From contig CAWCXI010000015.1 in the NCBI GenBank assembly GCA_963799415.1, positions 62,001 to 126,000 of the forward strand: a DNA stretch of 64,000 nucleotides, written 5' to 3'. Positions 37,294 through 46,098 of this stretch are shown piece by piece. A program made the translations under genes and the position numbers. The notes under the pieces are model-generated. The model was not told the origin of the DNA. It worked only from the letters and a program-made list of their open reading frames with translations, and did not search any database. The DNA is from JAMXLO01 sp963799415 (lineage in GTDB: Bacteria; Pseudomonadota; Alphaproteobacteria; Acetobacterales; Acetobacteraceae). Position 1 is the first letter of the stretch. Each line of letters opens with the position of its first letter.

Positions 37294-38134
37294 ATGTCGA
37301 TTCTGTCCGGTCACGCCCGAGTCGCCGGCATTGCTGGCTGGCCTGTCACGTATTCCCGCTCGCCGCGGCTGCACGGCTTTTGGCTACAGCGCCATGGAAT
37401 CGATGGTGCTTACATCCCGCTGCCGAATTCAGCACGGTGAGTTTCCGGCGGCGATGCGGGGGTTGCTGGCGTCCGGATTTGCCGGCGTCAACGTCACGAT
37501 TCCCCACAAGATCGCCGCCTTCGAGGTCTGCGATACAATCGACGAGACCGCTCAGCGCGCCGGGGCGGTCAACACACTGGTGTTTGAGGAGGGCAGGATC
37601 TCCGGCAGCAACACTGACGGCTATGGCTTCGTGGCCAATCTCCACGCGCATGGGGTGAACCCCGCGGCGGGACCGGTGCTGCTGCTCGGCGCCGGCGGCT
37701 CGGCACGTGCGGTGGCCGCGGCGCTACTCGACGGGGGCGCGCCGGTGACCGTGGCCAACCGCACCCTCGCTCGTGCCGAGGCGTTGGCGCGCGACCTACC
37801 TGGGCTCCGCATTGCTGAATGGGACACCAGAGTAGCGGTTCTCGCCGACCATGCGTTGGTGGTAAATGCCACGCCACTTGGAATGGTCGGACACGCGCCG
37901 CTCGATCTCGATCTGTCGCGAGCGCCGGCTTCGCTGGTGGTGGCCGACAATGTCTATGTGCCATTGGAAACGCCATTGCTGGCGGCAGCCCGCGCGCGGG
38001 GCCTTCACTGTGTCGAGGGTCTCGGCATGCTGCTGCATCAGGCTGTCCCGGGTTTCCGCGCCTGGTTCGGCATTGAACCCCGGGTGGATGACGAGCTTCG
38101 GCGGTTCGTCGCCTCTGACCTGCTGGCGCAATGA
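37294..38134 (+). CDS. aroE: Shikimate dehydrogenase AroE, apparent +1 frameshift
   Basis: AroE reduces 3-dehydroshikimate with NADPH in the aromatic pathway. The N-terminus (GWPVTYSRSPRLHGFWLQ) begins at the ATG at 37294 and its frame stops at 37438-37440. The rest (EFPAAMRGLLASGF, catalytic Lys in NVTIPHK, Asp in SNTDGYGF, and GAGGSARAV cofactor loop) is one base out of phase to 38134. With one surplus base near 37425-37440 removed, PLPNSAR-EFPAAM aligns in length with normal AroE. The span is 280 codons plus 1. aroE, coaE and dnaQ are tightly packed with 4-base overlaps. Confidence 0.88.
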
Positions 38135-38718
38135 TCATCCTCGGACTGACAGGCGGCATCGGGATGGGTAAGTCAACCGCCGCCGCTGCATTCCGTCGGG
38201 CGCACATCCCAGTGTTCGATGCCGATGGCGCCGTGCACCGAATGCAGGCGCGCGGAGGCAGGGCGGTCCGCGCTATCGCAGAGGCATTCCCCGGCACGGT
38301 ACGCGACGGCGAGGTGGACCGCGCCGCACTGCGTCAGGCGGTATTGGGGAAACCAGATGCGCTGACCCGGCTGGAAGGGATCCTGCACCCGATGGTGCGT
38401 CAAGAAGAGCAGGCCTTCGTTGCGCGCGCCCGACGCCACGGGAGCCGCGCTGTTGTGCTCGATATCCCGCTACTACTGGAAACCGGGGGCGATGAGCGGG
38501 TCGATCGGATCATCGTCGTGTCAGCGCCACGCGCAATACAGATGCATCGAATCCGGGGCCGACGGCGAATGAGCGATGCCGACATCGAAGCGGTGATAGC
38601 AAGGCAGATGCCGGACATGGCCAAGCGCCGACGCGCCGACGTCGTCATCAAGACTGGCCTGTCACGCCACGCGTCGCTGAAGGCGCTGAGCAGGGTTATC
38701 AGAGAGGTCCTCGCGTGA
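38131..38718 (+). CDS. coaE: Dephospho-CoA kinase CoaE
   Basis: CoaE phosphorylates the 3'-OH of dephospho-CoA, the last step to coenzyme A. The 195-residue protein has the P-loop GLTGGIGMGKST (5-16), the DADG (about 29-32) substrate segment and the lid region (RIRGRRRMSDADIEAVIARQ). The start overlaps the aroE stop (ATGA) and the end overlaps dnaQ, the common alphaproteobacterial order aroE-coaE-dnaQ. Confidence 0.96.
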   Translation: MIILGLTGGIGMGKSTAAAAFRRAHIPVFDADGAVHRMQARGGRAVRAIAEAFPGTVRDGEVDRAALRQAVLGKPDALTRLEGILHPMVRQEEQAFVARARRHGSRAVVLDIPLLLETGGDERVDRIIVVSAPRAIQMHRIRGRRRMSDADIEAVIARQMPDMAKRRRADVVIKTGLSRHASLKALSRVIREVLA

Positions 38719-39392
38719 ACCGCGCTATCCTGTTCGACACGGAAACCACAGGTCTGGAACCGCATCTCGGCCACCGAGTGATCGAGGTGGCGGCGCTGGA
38801 GCTGGTGAACGACCTGCCGACGGGGAGGCGCTTCCACGCGCTGGTCGATCCTGAGCGTGACATTCCGGAAGACGCCACACGGATTCACGGATTCACGCTG
38901 GCGGATCTCGCCGGCAAGCCTAGCTTCGCCGAGATCGTCGATGATCTGCTCGAGTTCTTCGGCGAGGCGAAGCTGATCGCGCACAATGCGCCATTCGATT
39001 TCGCGTTTCTGGACGCGGAATTTGTCCGCATCGGCCTCCCCCCGCTGTCGGCCTCGCGCATGATCGACACGCTGGCACTGGCCAAGGTGCGCTTCCCTGG
39101 CATGCCGAACAGTCTCGATGCGCTTTGTCGGCGTTTCGCGATCGATCTAAGCGCACGCACGACCCACAATGCGCTGCTCGACTGCCGGCTGCTGGCCGAT
39201 GTCTATGTAGAACTTACCGGTGGGCGCCAGCGTGGTCTGTCACTGGCCGCGGAGAAGACGACGATCGAACTGGTGGTCTACACACACACGGACGATCGGA
39301 CGCCGCGGCCGATCGTGCCAAGCGAAGACGAGCTGGCTGCGCATGCAGCCTTCGTGGCGCAGTTCAAGGATCCGGTTTGGCTGCGGGCCTAA
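38715..39392 (+). CDS. dnaQ: DNA polymerase III epsilon subunit DnaQ
   Basis: DnaQ is the 3'-5' proofreading exonuclease of the replicase. DEDDh motifs are all present in the 225-residue product: ExoI FDTETTGLEP (7-16), ExoII AHNAPFDFAFLDAE (about 93-106) and ExoIII HNALLDCRLLADVY (about 153-166). The start is GTG/ATG-proximal within the coaE end; the chosen start gives MNRAILFDTETTG. The C-terminal extension probably binds the polymerase subunit. It is convergent with secB, with six bases between the stops. Confidence 0.94.
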   Translation: MNRAILFDTETTGLEPHLGHRVIEVAALELVNDLPTGRRFHALVDPERDIPEDATRIHGFTLADLAGKPSFAEIVDDLLEFFGEAKLIAHNAPFDFAFLDAEFVRIGLPPLSASRMIDTLALAKVRFPGMPNSLDALCRRFAIDLSARTTHNALLDCRLLADVYVELTGGRQRGLSLAAEKTTIELVVYTHTDDRTPRPIVPSEDELAAHAAFVAQFKDPVWLRA

Positions 39393-39398
39393 GAAGGA

Positions 39399-39935
39399 TC
39401 AGGCAATTGCCGTGGTGCCTGCCTGGGTCTGCCCAGCCTGCGCACGGCGCGCCTGCCACAATGCGACGAAGTCGATCGGCTGCAGCAGCACCGGCGGGAA
39501 CCCGCCGTCGCGTGTCACATCGGACAGGATATTGCGGGCGAATGGGAACAGGATGCGGGGGCACTCCACCAGCAATACCGGCTCGACCGCGTTGTCCGGC
39601 AGGCCCGAAAGAGTGAATACACCGGCATAGGTAAGTTCGGCCACAAAGACCGTCGGCGGTACCGCAGCTGATTGACCGTTGTTCGAGGGTGCCGGCGCCT
39701 CATGCGCCTCGGCGCGAATGATGAGCGAAACCTCGAAGACGTTCTGGCCGTCCTGCACGCGACGGGCCTGCACGTCCAAATTGATGTTAACCTGTGGCTG
39801 GGCGCGAAGCTGAGTGAATACCTGGGGAGCGCCGGGTACCTCGAAGGAGAGGTCCTTAACATACTGAATGTTGACCACGAGTGGCGGCGTCTGCTGCTGG
39901 CCGGTCGTTTGGGGTGCTGCGGTCGTCTCGGACAT
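39399..39935 (-). CDS. secB: Protein-export chaperone SecB
   Basis: SecB keeps preproteins unfolded and delivers them to SecA. The ATG at 39935 gives 178 residues. The family signatures NIQYVKDLSFEVPGAP, the VFVAELTYAGVF beta-strand and LVECPRILFPFARNILSDVTRDGGFPP (here in parts) are intact. An in-frame extension upstream to 40100 has no match and was rejected as a start. In Acetobacteraceae secB lies next to timA and dnaQ, as here. Confidence 0.96.
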   Translation of the reverse strand: MSETTAAPQTTGQQQTPPLVVNIQYVKDLSFEVPGAPQVFTQLRAQPQVNINLDVQARRVQDGQNVFEVSLIIRAEAHEAPAPSNNGQSAAVPPTVFVAELTYAGVFTLSGLPDNAVEPVLLVECPRILFPFARNILSDVTRDGGFPPVLLQPIDFVALWQARRAQAGQTQAGTTAIA

Positions 39936-40035
39936 TGCTATCTCCGTATCATTGCGGCTCAGGGCTGAGGCACCCGCTTGGCCGCGCCCGGTAGCACGGA
40001 ACGGCAGCACGGCGCCATCCTGTTCGCGTGTCCGG

Positions 40036-40590
40036 TCAGGCTCGCCAAGTGATCTGTTCGGGCGGCCTATCGTTTGGGTCGCAGCGCAGCCATTCACCAT
40101 TCATGACACTTTTGCCGGTCAGCGACAGAATGAAGCCCCAATGGCTGACCACCAGCGTGTCCGACCAGTCCGGCAAGGAGGCGATCTCGGCACGGAATAA
40201 CGCGGCGCGCCCGGCCACAGAGGCAGCCGGCTCCTCGATCGCCGGCCACCACACCTCGTCGATGGTCGAGAAGTCGTGTTCTGGCCAGGCACGCTCCAGT
40301 TCAGTCCGCGGCGTACCGATATCGCAAGCAAAGGCGTAACGTTCACGTACGATCGGATTGATTACCACCTTGACACCCAGCGCGTCGGCAAGCGGCGCTG
40401 CGGTTTGCAGCGCCCGCGTGTAGGGGGAGGCGATGATGCGGGTGATCCGCTCGCCGGCGAGACGGCGGATCGCGTCGGTCGCCTGGATGTGGCCAAGTTC
40501 GGTCAGGCGGGGATCGACGATGCCAGGATCGCGCCGCGTCGCGCTGAAATGCAGGTTGAACTCGCTCTGGCCGTGGCGCAGCAGGATCAT
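40036..40590 (-). CDS. Histidine phosphatase (phosphoglycerate mutase-like)
   Basis: The 184-residue protein starts MILLRHGQSEFN at the ATG at 40590, containing the catalytic RHG. The second conserved Arg is in ITRIIASPYTRALQTA, the acid in DEVWW and the second His in VVSHWGFI. It removes phosphate from small molecules or proteins; the shortness and lack of phosphoglycerate-mutase specific loops argue for a phosphatase. It is a single gene divergent from timA. Confidence 0.87.
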   Translation of the reverse strand: MILLRHGQSEFNLHFSATRRDPGIVDPRLTELGHIQATDAIRRLAGERITRIIASPYTRALQTAAPLADALGVKVVINPIVRERYAFACDIGTPRTELERAWPEHDFSTIDEVWWPAIEEPAASVAGRAALFRAEIASLPDWSDTLVVSHWGFILSLTGKSVMNGEWLRCDPNDRPPEQITWRA

Positions 40591-40698
40591 AGGCGCGGCA
40601 ATACAGGCCGGCACCGAGCCGGGCAACCCGGCCGCCGCGCTAGAATTGTTTGTGTCCCGGGCGATGCGCGCTTATCTGTGACCAAGAGGAGAGCACCG

Positions 40699-41367
40699 AT
40701 GGGCGCCAGCAGTTTTCCGATCGACCTTATCCTGTTCGGGATGATAGCGGCATTTCTGGTGCTGCGGCTGCGGAGCATCCTGGGCCGCAGGACTGGGTTT
40801 GAGCGCCCAGGCCCGCCCCTTCAGCCTCTGGCGGGCCAGAATGCCGCCGGCCCCGTGATCGAAGGTCAGGCGGAGCCCGCGACTGCGACCACTCCCCGCA
40901 CTCTGCCGGAACCGACCAGCGCAATCGGGCAAGCTCTGGGACGCATGCAGTCGGTGGACCGCAGCTTCGACCCTGCCGCATTCCTCGATGGAGCGGAGAA
41001 GGCGTTCCGGATCATCGTGACCGCGTTCGCCGCGGGGGATCGGACCACGCTGCAGGGTCTGCTGTCCGAGGACACGTGGCGTGCCTTCGAGCAGGCGATC
41101 GCTATGCGGGAGACCGGCGGACAGACTCAGGTGAGCACCATCCACGCCATCCACAGCGCGACGATCGAGAATGCGGAACTGCGTGGGCAGGTCGCCTCTA
41201 TCACCGTGCGGTTCGTCTCCGATCAGACCAGCATCACGCGGGACAAAGATGGCCATCCTGTCGCGGGCACGGACGCGGTGACCGAGATCACCGACCTCTG
41301 GACATTCGAGCGGAACCTCTCGACGCGCGATCCGGTGTGGCGGTTGGTCTCGGCGCGTAGCGCCTGA
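40699..41367 (+). CDS. TimA/Tim44-domain protein
   Basis: The 222-residue protein has an N-terminal membrane helix (DLILFGMIAAFLVLRLRSIL), a Pro-rich linker and a C-terminal Tim44-like domain (SFDPAAFLDGAEKAFRIIVTAF onward, about 95-220). It resembles the alphaproteobacterial TimA family and mitochondrial Tim44, thought to act at the inner membrane in protein handling. A purine-rich AAGAGGAG site precedes the ATG at 40699. The neighbourhood with secB fits a protein-export theme. Usually mltA follows timA; here a DNA methyltransferase does. Confidence 0.88.
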   Translation: MGASSFPIDLILFGMIAAFLVLRLRSILGRRTGFERPGPPLQPLAGQNAAGPVIEGQAEPATATTPRTLPEPTSAIGQALGRMQSVDRSFDPAAFLDGAEKAFRIIVTAFAAGDRTTLQGLLSEDTWRAFEQAIAMRETGGQTQVSTIHAIHSATIENAELRGQVASITVRFVSDQTSITRDKDGHPVAGTDAVTEITDLWTFERNLSTRDPVWRLVSARSA

Positions 41368-41390
41368 TGCAAAGGTGCTCGCGCTAATCC

Positions 41391-42227
41391 ATGGAGCAGG
41401 TCGCTCAGGCTGATCCGTTCATTGTGCAAGGCAGTCACCGTCTCATATGCGGCGATTGCTTGACGGTTCTACCAGCTTTGGAGGCTGGTACGGCCGACGT
41501 TGTTGTGACGTCGCCACCGTATAACCTTGGACTATCGTACCGTGACTATTGCGACAGAAGGAATGAGGACGAGTATCTCGACTGGCTGATATGCGTTGCG
41601 AGCGAAATCCGTCGCGTCATGAAGGCGGACGCTTCGTTCTTCCTCAATATCTCTGGCTCGTCCAGTGCTCCTTGGCTGCCGTTTGAACTGGTCGTCCGGT
41701 TGCGGCCGCTGTTCGTGCTGCAAAATCACATAACCTGGATCAAGTCGATCGCCACCAAGGGTGATGCGGTCGGTCACTTCAAGCCGGTGGGCGGGCAACG
41801 TTTCCTGCACCACAACCACGAGCACATCTTTCACCTGACGTTGTCTGGCGACGTGAAACTCGACCGACTGGCGATCGGCGTGCCGTTCAAGGATAAATCG
41901 AATATAGCGCGCCGCAACCACGCCAAGGATTTGCGATGTCGCGGGAACACATGGTTCATCCCGTACGACACAGTGCAGAGCAAAGCCGCAAAGTTCCATC
42001 ATCCGAGCACGTTTCCCCTGGCGCTGCCACGCTGGTGCATTCGTCTGCACGGTCGTAGCAATGCCGTCGTGCTGGATCCGTTCATGGGAACCGGGACTAC
42101 ACTGGTAGCTGCCGAGTTGGAGGGGGCAAGCGGCATCGGCATCGACGTTGATCCGAGCTACGTTGCGATTGGCCAAGGCCGCCTCGTCGAGGCGAGCCAC
42201 GTGCAGCCGGACCTGGTGGTCGTCTGA
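41391..42227 (+). CDS. Solitary site-specific DNA methyltransferase (beta class)
   Basis: The 278-residue enzyme has the catalytic motif IV TSPPYN (40-45) before the AdoMet motif I DPFMGTG (229-235), the order of beta-class amino-methyltransferases that make N6-methyladenine or N4-methylcytosine. There is no adjacent restriction endonuclease, so it is an orphan. It lacks the C-terminal extension expected of CcrM (about 350 residues). The stop overlaps the next gene as TGATG, so the two are translated together. Its specificity cannot be inferred from the sequence alone. Confidence 0.88.
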   Translation: MEQVAQADPFIVQGSHRLICGDCLTVLPALEAGTADVVVTSPPYNLGLSYRDYCDRRNEDEYLDWLICVASEIRRVMKADASFFLNISGSSSAPWLPFELVVRLRPLFVLQNHITWIKSIATKGDAVGHFKPVGGQRFLHHNHEHIFHLTLSGDVKLDRLAIGVPFKDKSNIARRNHAKDLRCRGNTWFIPYDTVQSKAAKFHHPSTFPLALPRWCIRLHGRSNAVVLDPFMGTGTTLVAAELEGASGIGIDVDPSYVAIGQGRLVEASHVQPDLVVV

Positions 42228-42997
42228 TGGCTTCCGATAGACCGCGCGTCGCACTGTTTGTCACCTGCCTGGTCGATCTCTATCGCCCGACGGTCGGCTT
42301 CGCGGCGTTACGGTTGCTTGAACAGGCCGGCTGCCAGGTCGAAGTGCCGCGTGCGCAGACCTGCTGTGGCCAACCCGCCTATAATTCCGGTGATCGGAGC
42401 ACAGCGCGCGACCTTGGGGAGGCCATCCTCGATGCATTCGGTGGCTATGACTTCGTGGTGGTGCCATCGGGTTCTTGCGGGGGCATGTTGAAGCATCACC
42501 TGCCACACCTGTTCGACGACGATCCCAATTTGCGAGCGCGCGCCGATGCACTCGCAGAGCGAACATTCGAACTGGTGAGTTTCCTGGCAGACGTCATGGG
42601 CGTCGAACGTCTGCAGACTCGGCATATCGGCGGCCCAGTGACGTATCACGACGGCTGTTCAGGTCTGCGTGAACTCGGTGTCAGGGAGCAGCCGCGCCGC
42701 CTGCTGCAGGCGATCGGAGCGACTGTCACCGAGATGGTGGATGCGGAGGTCTGCTGCGGATTCGGCGGCACGTTCTGCGTGAAATATCCCGACATCTCTA
42801 CGCGGATGGTGTCCGACAAGGTGCGCGACGTCGTCGCCACAGGAGCTGAGACGGTGCTTGCCGGCGATCTCGGCTGTCTGCTGAACATGGCGGGGCGCCT
42901 GCGACGCGAGGGGCACCGCACAAAGGTGCGCCACGTCGCCGAAGTTCTCGCCGGGATGACCGGACAAGTGCCACCGATTGGCGAGAGCCGGCAGTAG
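42227..42997 (+). CDS. LutA/YkgE-type (Fe-S)-binding oxidoreductase subunit
   Basis: The 256-residue protein contains the two Cys-rich CCG domains of the LutA/GlcF/HdrB group: an N-terminal TCCGQPAYNSG (about 44-54) and a C-terminal EVCCGFGGTFCVKYPDIS (about 176-193). LutA works with LutB and LutC in lactate oxidation, but neither partner is nearby. It is coupled by TGATG to the methyltransferase and ends convergent with the ABC ATPase. It may therefore serve another quinone-linked dehydrogenase. Confidence 0.9.
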   Translation: MASDRPRVALFVTCLVDLYRPTVGFAALRLLEQAGCQVEVPRAQTCCGQPAYNSGDRSTARDLGEAILDAFGGYDFVVVPSGSCGGMLKHHLPHLFDDDPNLRARADALAERTFELVSFLADVMGVERLQTRHIGGPVTYHDGCSGLRELGVREQPRRLLQAIGATVTEMVDAEVCCGFGGTFCVKYPDISTRMVSDKVRDVVATGAETVLAGDLGCLLNMAGRLRREGHRTKVRHVAEVLAGMTGQVPPIGESRQ

Positions 42998-43017
42998 CCT
43001 CCGGCCACCGCGCTCTG

Positions 43018-43806
43018 TCAGTGACCGCGGAGTATCTGGCTGAGAAACAGCTTCAGTCGATCGGTCTGCGGGCTTTCGAACATGCGCTTTGGCGAGCCGC
43101 TTTCGACAATCTCGCCGCGGTCCATGAACATGACACGGTCGGCGACCTGGCGCGCGAATCCCATCTCGTGCGTTACGCAGACCATGGTCATGCCGGATTC
43201 GGCCAACTCGATCATCACATCGAGCACCTCCTTGATCATCTCAGGATCGAGCGCCGAGGTAGGCTCATCGAACAACATCATCTTGGGGCGCATGCACAGG
43301 GCGCGTGCAATAGCAACGCGCTGCTGCTGCCCACCCGATAACTGTCCGGGATATTTCCTGGCCTGCTCGGGAATCCTGACGCGGGTAAGGAAGCTCATCG
43401 CGAGTTCCTCGGCGTCGGCCTTTGGCATCTTGCGTACCCAGATCGGTGCCAGCGTGCAGTTCTCCAGGATGGAGAGATGCGGGAACAGGTTGAAGGACTG
43501 GAATACCATGCCGACCTCGCGCCGGATTGTATCGAGCGCGCGCAGATCATCGGTCAGCTCGATGCCATCGACGACGATGGCGCCCTCCTGATGCGATTCC
43601 AGGCGGTTGATGCACCGGATCATCGTGGACTTGCCCGAGCCGGACGGTCCGCACACCACGACGCGCTCCCCCTCGGCCACCGACAAGGATACGTCGCGCA
43701 ATACGTGCAGCGAACCAAACCACTTGTTCACGTTGTTCATTACGATGATCGGCGGAGCCTTTGCTAACTGCGCAACGGCATGATCTGGCAATGCGGTCTG
43801 ACCCAT
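43018..43806 (-). CDS. Amino-acid ABC transporter ATP-binding protein, orphan (AapP/GltL-like)
   Basis: The 262-residue ATPase belongs to the polar amino-acid family. Walker A GPSGSGKST, Q-loop (MVFQSFNLFPHLS), signature LSGGQQQRVAIARAL, Walker B MMLFDEPTSALD and H-loop (VCVTHEMGFA) are all intact. The ATG at 43806 is chosen; it lies within VRGDED-like leader text and gives the usual length. No permease or binding-protein gene is adjacent on either side, so it must pair with partners elsewhere or be a remnant of an aap/bztD operon. Confidence 0.9.
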   Translation of the reverse strand: MGQTALPDHAVAQLAKAPPIIVMNNVNKWFGSLHVLRDVSLSVAEGERVVVCGPSGSGKSTMIRCINRLESHQEGAIVVDGIELTDDLRALDTIRREVGMVFQSFNLFPHLSILENCTLAPIWVRKMPKADAEELAMSFLTRVRIPEQARKYPGQLSGGQQQRVAIARALCMRPKMMLFDEPTSALDPEMIKEVLDVMIELAESGMTMVCVTHEMGFARQVADRVMFMDRGEIVESGSPKRMFESPQTDRLKLFLSQILRGH

Positions 43807-43865
43807 CGCGATGTCCTCATTCCAGGTGCCGATACACAATCTGCGGCTTGGCACTTGCCAGCCGC

Positions 43866-43886
43866 GATCGCGCGCCAATCGCGATC
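43866..43886. repeat. Inverted repeat upstream of the amino-acid ABC ATPase
   Basis: GATCGCG at 43866-43872 mirrors CGCGATC at 43880-43886 with a 7-base spacer, 60 bases before the ATPase start in a 132-base intergenic stretch. It could be a regulator site. The only support is symmetry. Confidence 0.25.
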
Positions 43887-43938
43887 ACCACACTCTCCGA
43901 TGGGTGAGGGATTTTTTCAATATCGACCTAGCCGAGCC

Positions 43939-45927
43939 TCAACTTTCCGGCAGACCTCCGCGCCGCAATCCTTCCGCGTAGAAATCCAGATCTGCCTGTC
44001 GTTTGATCGGAGATCGTTCGAGCGCGCTCCTGACGCAAAATCGTGGCTCAAGCGTCAATAGACGTGCCAGGACGCGCGCCGCCTCCTGATCACGACCAAG
44101 GTGACCGAGCGTTGCCAGATAACCCTTATACGTGGAGGTAAAACCTGGATTGAGTTCAATCGATCGACGCCCAAGCGCCAATGCTTCTTCAAAATGCCCT
44201 TGTAAGAGATACGGCATCAACAGCGCCATGTCGAAAAAGAACGCGTGGGGGTCATGCGGTGAAAGGTGCCGAGCGCGTTCGATGTGTTCGATCGCCGTTG
44301 CGTGGCGGCCGAGATAACAGTTTGCGAGCCCCGAGAAGCACCAAGCCAGCGACAGGTTTGGGTTCAACGAGATCGCACGCTCGTGCAGCGCGCATGCCTC
44401 CTCGGCGCGCCGGTGAAGAAAGCCACGGAGGTGACCAACCAGCGTCAAAGTACGGGCGTCACCGGGGTCGAGTGTGACAGCCCGCTCTGCCAGCTCGCTC
44501 GCATGCATCATCGCTTCGACCGGATCCGGCGCCCAGGCCTGTCCGACCAGGAGCAAGTGCCAGTAGACCCACCATGAAAGCGCTGTCACATTGCCAGGCT
44601 CCATTGCCACAGCAGCCGAGAGCAGTTCCCCTGCGGCATAGAATCCGGACGCTTCAAGTCGGTATATCGCAGGAATGGCGCGCAATGTGAGGTCGAATGC
44701 CGTTGCCTCTCCTGGTTCACGCAACATTCGGCGTTTGCCTTCGTGCAGCAGCAATTCGGGATCGATCTGGGCTGCTGTCTTGCCAGCAATTTCGCTCTGG
44801 ACCGCCAGGACATCGTCCACTTCCCGGTCGCAATGAAGTGCCCAGACCACCTTGCCACCGGTATGAAGGTCCAGGAGGCGTAGCATGATGCGGGTGCGCT
44901 TCCCGAAACGCTGCAGCGTGCTGTCGAGCAAATAGTCTGTATCAGGATCATACAAGGGCGTCTCAGTCCGCTGCTCGTGTGGCACGGCTGCGACGCAGGA
45001 AACCCAGCGGAAGCGTGACACCGCGGCCGTAATCTCCTCGGCCAAGCCTGGCAGCGACCCATCCTGTCGCGAACCATCCAATGTACGCGGCGGAAGCACG
45101 CACAGGCTAATTCCCTGCTTGACATTATTCGACTTCGTAACGACTGGTAGCGAGAGCTGCGCGCGTGGTGTGCCCCGGATTAACGCTGCTGTCTCGGGCG
45201 AAGGATCACGGCCGACAGGCAGCAGGGCGCTGGAGTATCGCTCGAAAGCCAACTGGGCGGCAGCGTGATCTCCTTGTTCCAGCAGCGCACGGATCAGGGC
45301 TTGCCACGCGGGTTCGTACGTCCGGTCGATCGTCAACAAGCGTTCAGCCGCCGCGATTCGCGGCTCAGTCTCCCGCTCGGAACGAAGCGCTGCCTCCGCC
45401 ACTGAAAGCGCCTGTTGCGTCACCCACTGACGCTGTTCCGCTAGCCAGCGGTCAAATGCGGGATCAATGCCCTCAAGATCATCGAGCAGGGTGGGCCGAA
45501 ACACCTCCAGGCCTTGAGGGTCCGTGGCAGTTGCTCCAGCCGTCACACGCACATCGACCCACAGTCCGTTTTCGAATAAAATCAGGTAGTTGCGGTCCGC
45601 ATGCAGCAGATTTGCGGTGCCCTGTCCCAACGCGCGCTGCAATTCATGCACCGACTGCCGCAGGGATCCTCTCGCCTGCTCCTTGGCGCGCTGGCTCCAA
45701 AGGAGCCCGGTCAGCCTGCTCCGTAATACCGGCCTTGGCGACGCCAGTGCGAGGATGGCCAGCACCGCCCGGGTTTTTCGCGATCGAGGCAGCACACTGC
45801 GGCCCGATGCTTCAACGGCGCGCATCTGACCGAACAGCGACAGCCGCAACAGCGGTCCGGCGGAAACCGCAGGCGCAACATCATACGACCCATCCGCGTG
45901 CAGAACAGTGATACAGAGCCTCGCCAT
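43939..45927 (-). CDS. SARP/BTAD-type regulator with TolB-N-like and TPR domains
   Basis: The 662-residue protein has a winged-helix DNA-binding domain (about 25-110, LRLSLFGQMRAV, then LLWSQRAKEQARGSLRQSVHELQ), a bacterial transcriptional activation (BTAD) domain (about 120-215), a segment resembling the TolB-N/adenylate-cyclase-associated domain (about 265-390, LPGLAEEITAAVSRFRWVSCV), and C-terminal tetratricopeptide repeats (about 440-640). This layout occurs in signal-integrating activators. The start at 45927 (MARLCITVLH) was chosen over upstream ATGs at 46065 that overlap the divergent YeiH promoter. Targets are not known; divergent YeiH is a candidate. Confidence 0.82.
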   Translation of the reverse strand: MARLCITVLHADGSYDVAPAVSAGPLLRLSLFGQMRAVEASGRSVLPRSRKTRAVLAILALASPRPVLRSRLTGLLWSQRAKEQARGSLRQSVHELQRALGQGTANLLHADRNYLILFENGLWVDVRVTAGATATDPQGLEVFRPTLLDDLEGIDPAFDRWLAEQRQWVTQQALSVAEAALRSERETEPRIAAAERLLTIDRTYEPAWQALIRALLEQGDHAAAQLAFERYSSALLPVGRDPSPETAALIRGTPRAQLSLPVVTKSNNVKQGISLCVLPPRTLDGSRQDGSLPGLAEEITAAVSRFRWVSCVAAVPHEQRTETPLYDPDTDYLLDSTLQRFGKRTRIMLRLLDLHTGGKVVWALHCDREVDDVLAVQSEIAGKTAAQIDPELLLHEGKRRMLREPGEATAFDLTLRAIPAIYRLEASGFYAAGELLSAAVAMEPGNVTALSWWVYWHLLLVGQAWAPDPVEAMMHASELAERAVTLDPGDARTLTLVGHLRGFLHRRAEEACALHERAISLNPNLSLAWCFSGLANCYLGRHATAIEHIERARHLSPHDPHAFFFDMALLMPYLLQGHFEEALALGRRSIELNPGFTSTYKGYLATLGHLGRDQEAARVLARLLTLEPRFCVRSALERSPIKRQADLDFYAEGLRRGGLPES

Positions 45928-46098
45928 TCGGGAAGACCGACCGATGAAACAACCCATGGTCGAATGTATTGCGAAGAATGCTAGCCAAGGGGGCGCGGCG
46001 ATGCAAGGACCTGCAAATCTTGGCTGGGGTTCTGAAACCAGGGTAACTTCGGCTAGGCTCCGCACTCGAGGCGAGAGACAGCGGGAGAGGTCAGGCTC

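Noticed and set aside
37425..37445. Programmed +1 frameshift at CGG-TGA-G in aroE, by analogy with prfB
   Set aside because: Five of the other seven breaks have no stop at the shift point, and there is no upstream Shine-Dalgarno-like element; sequence error is simpler.
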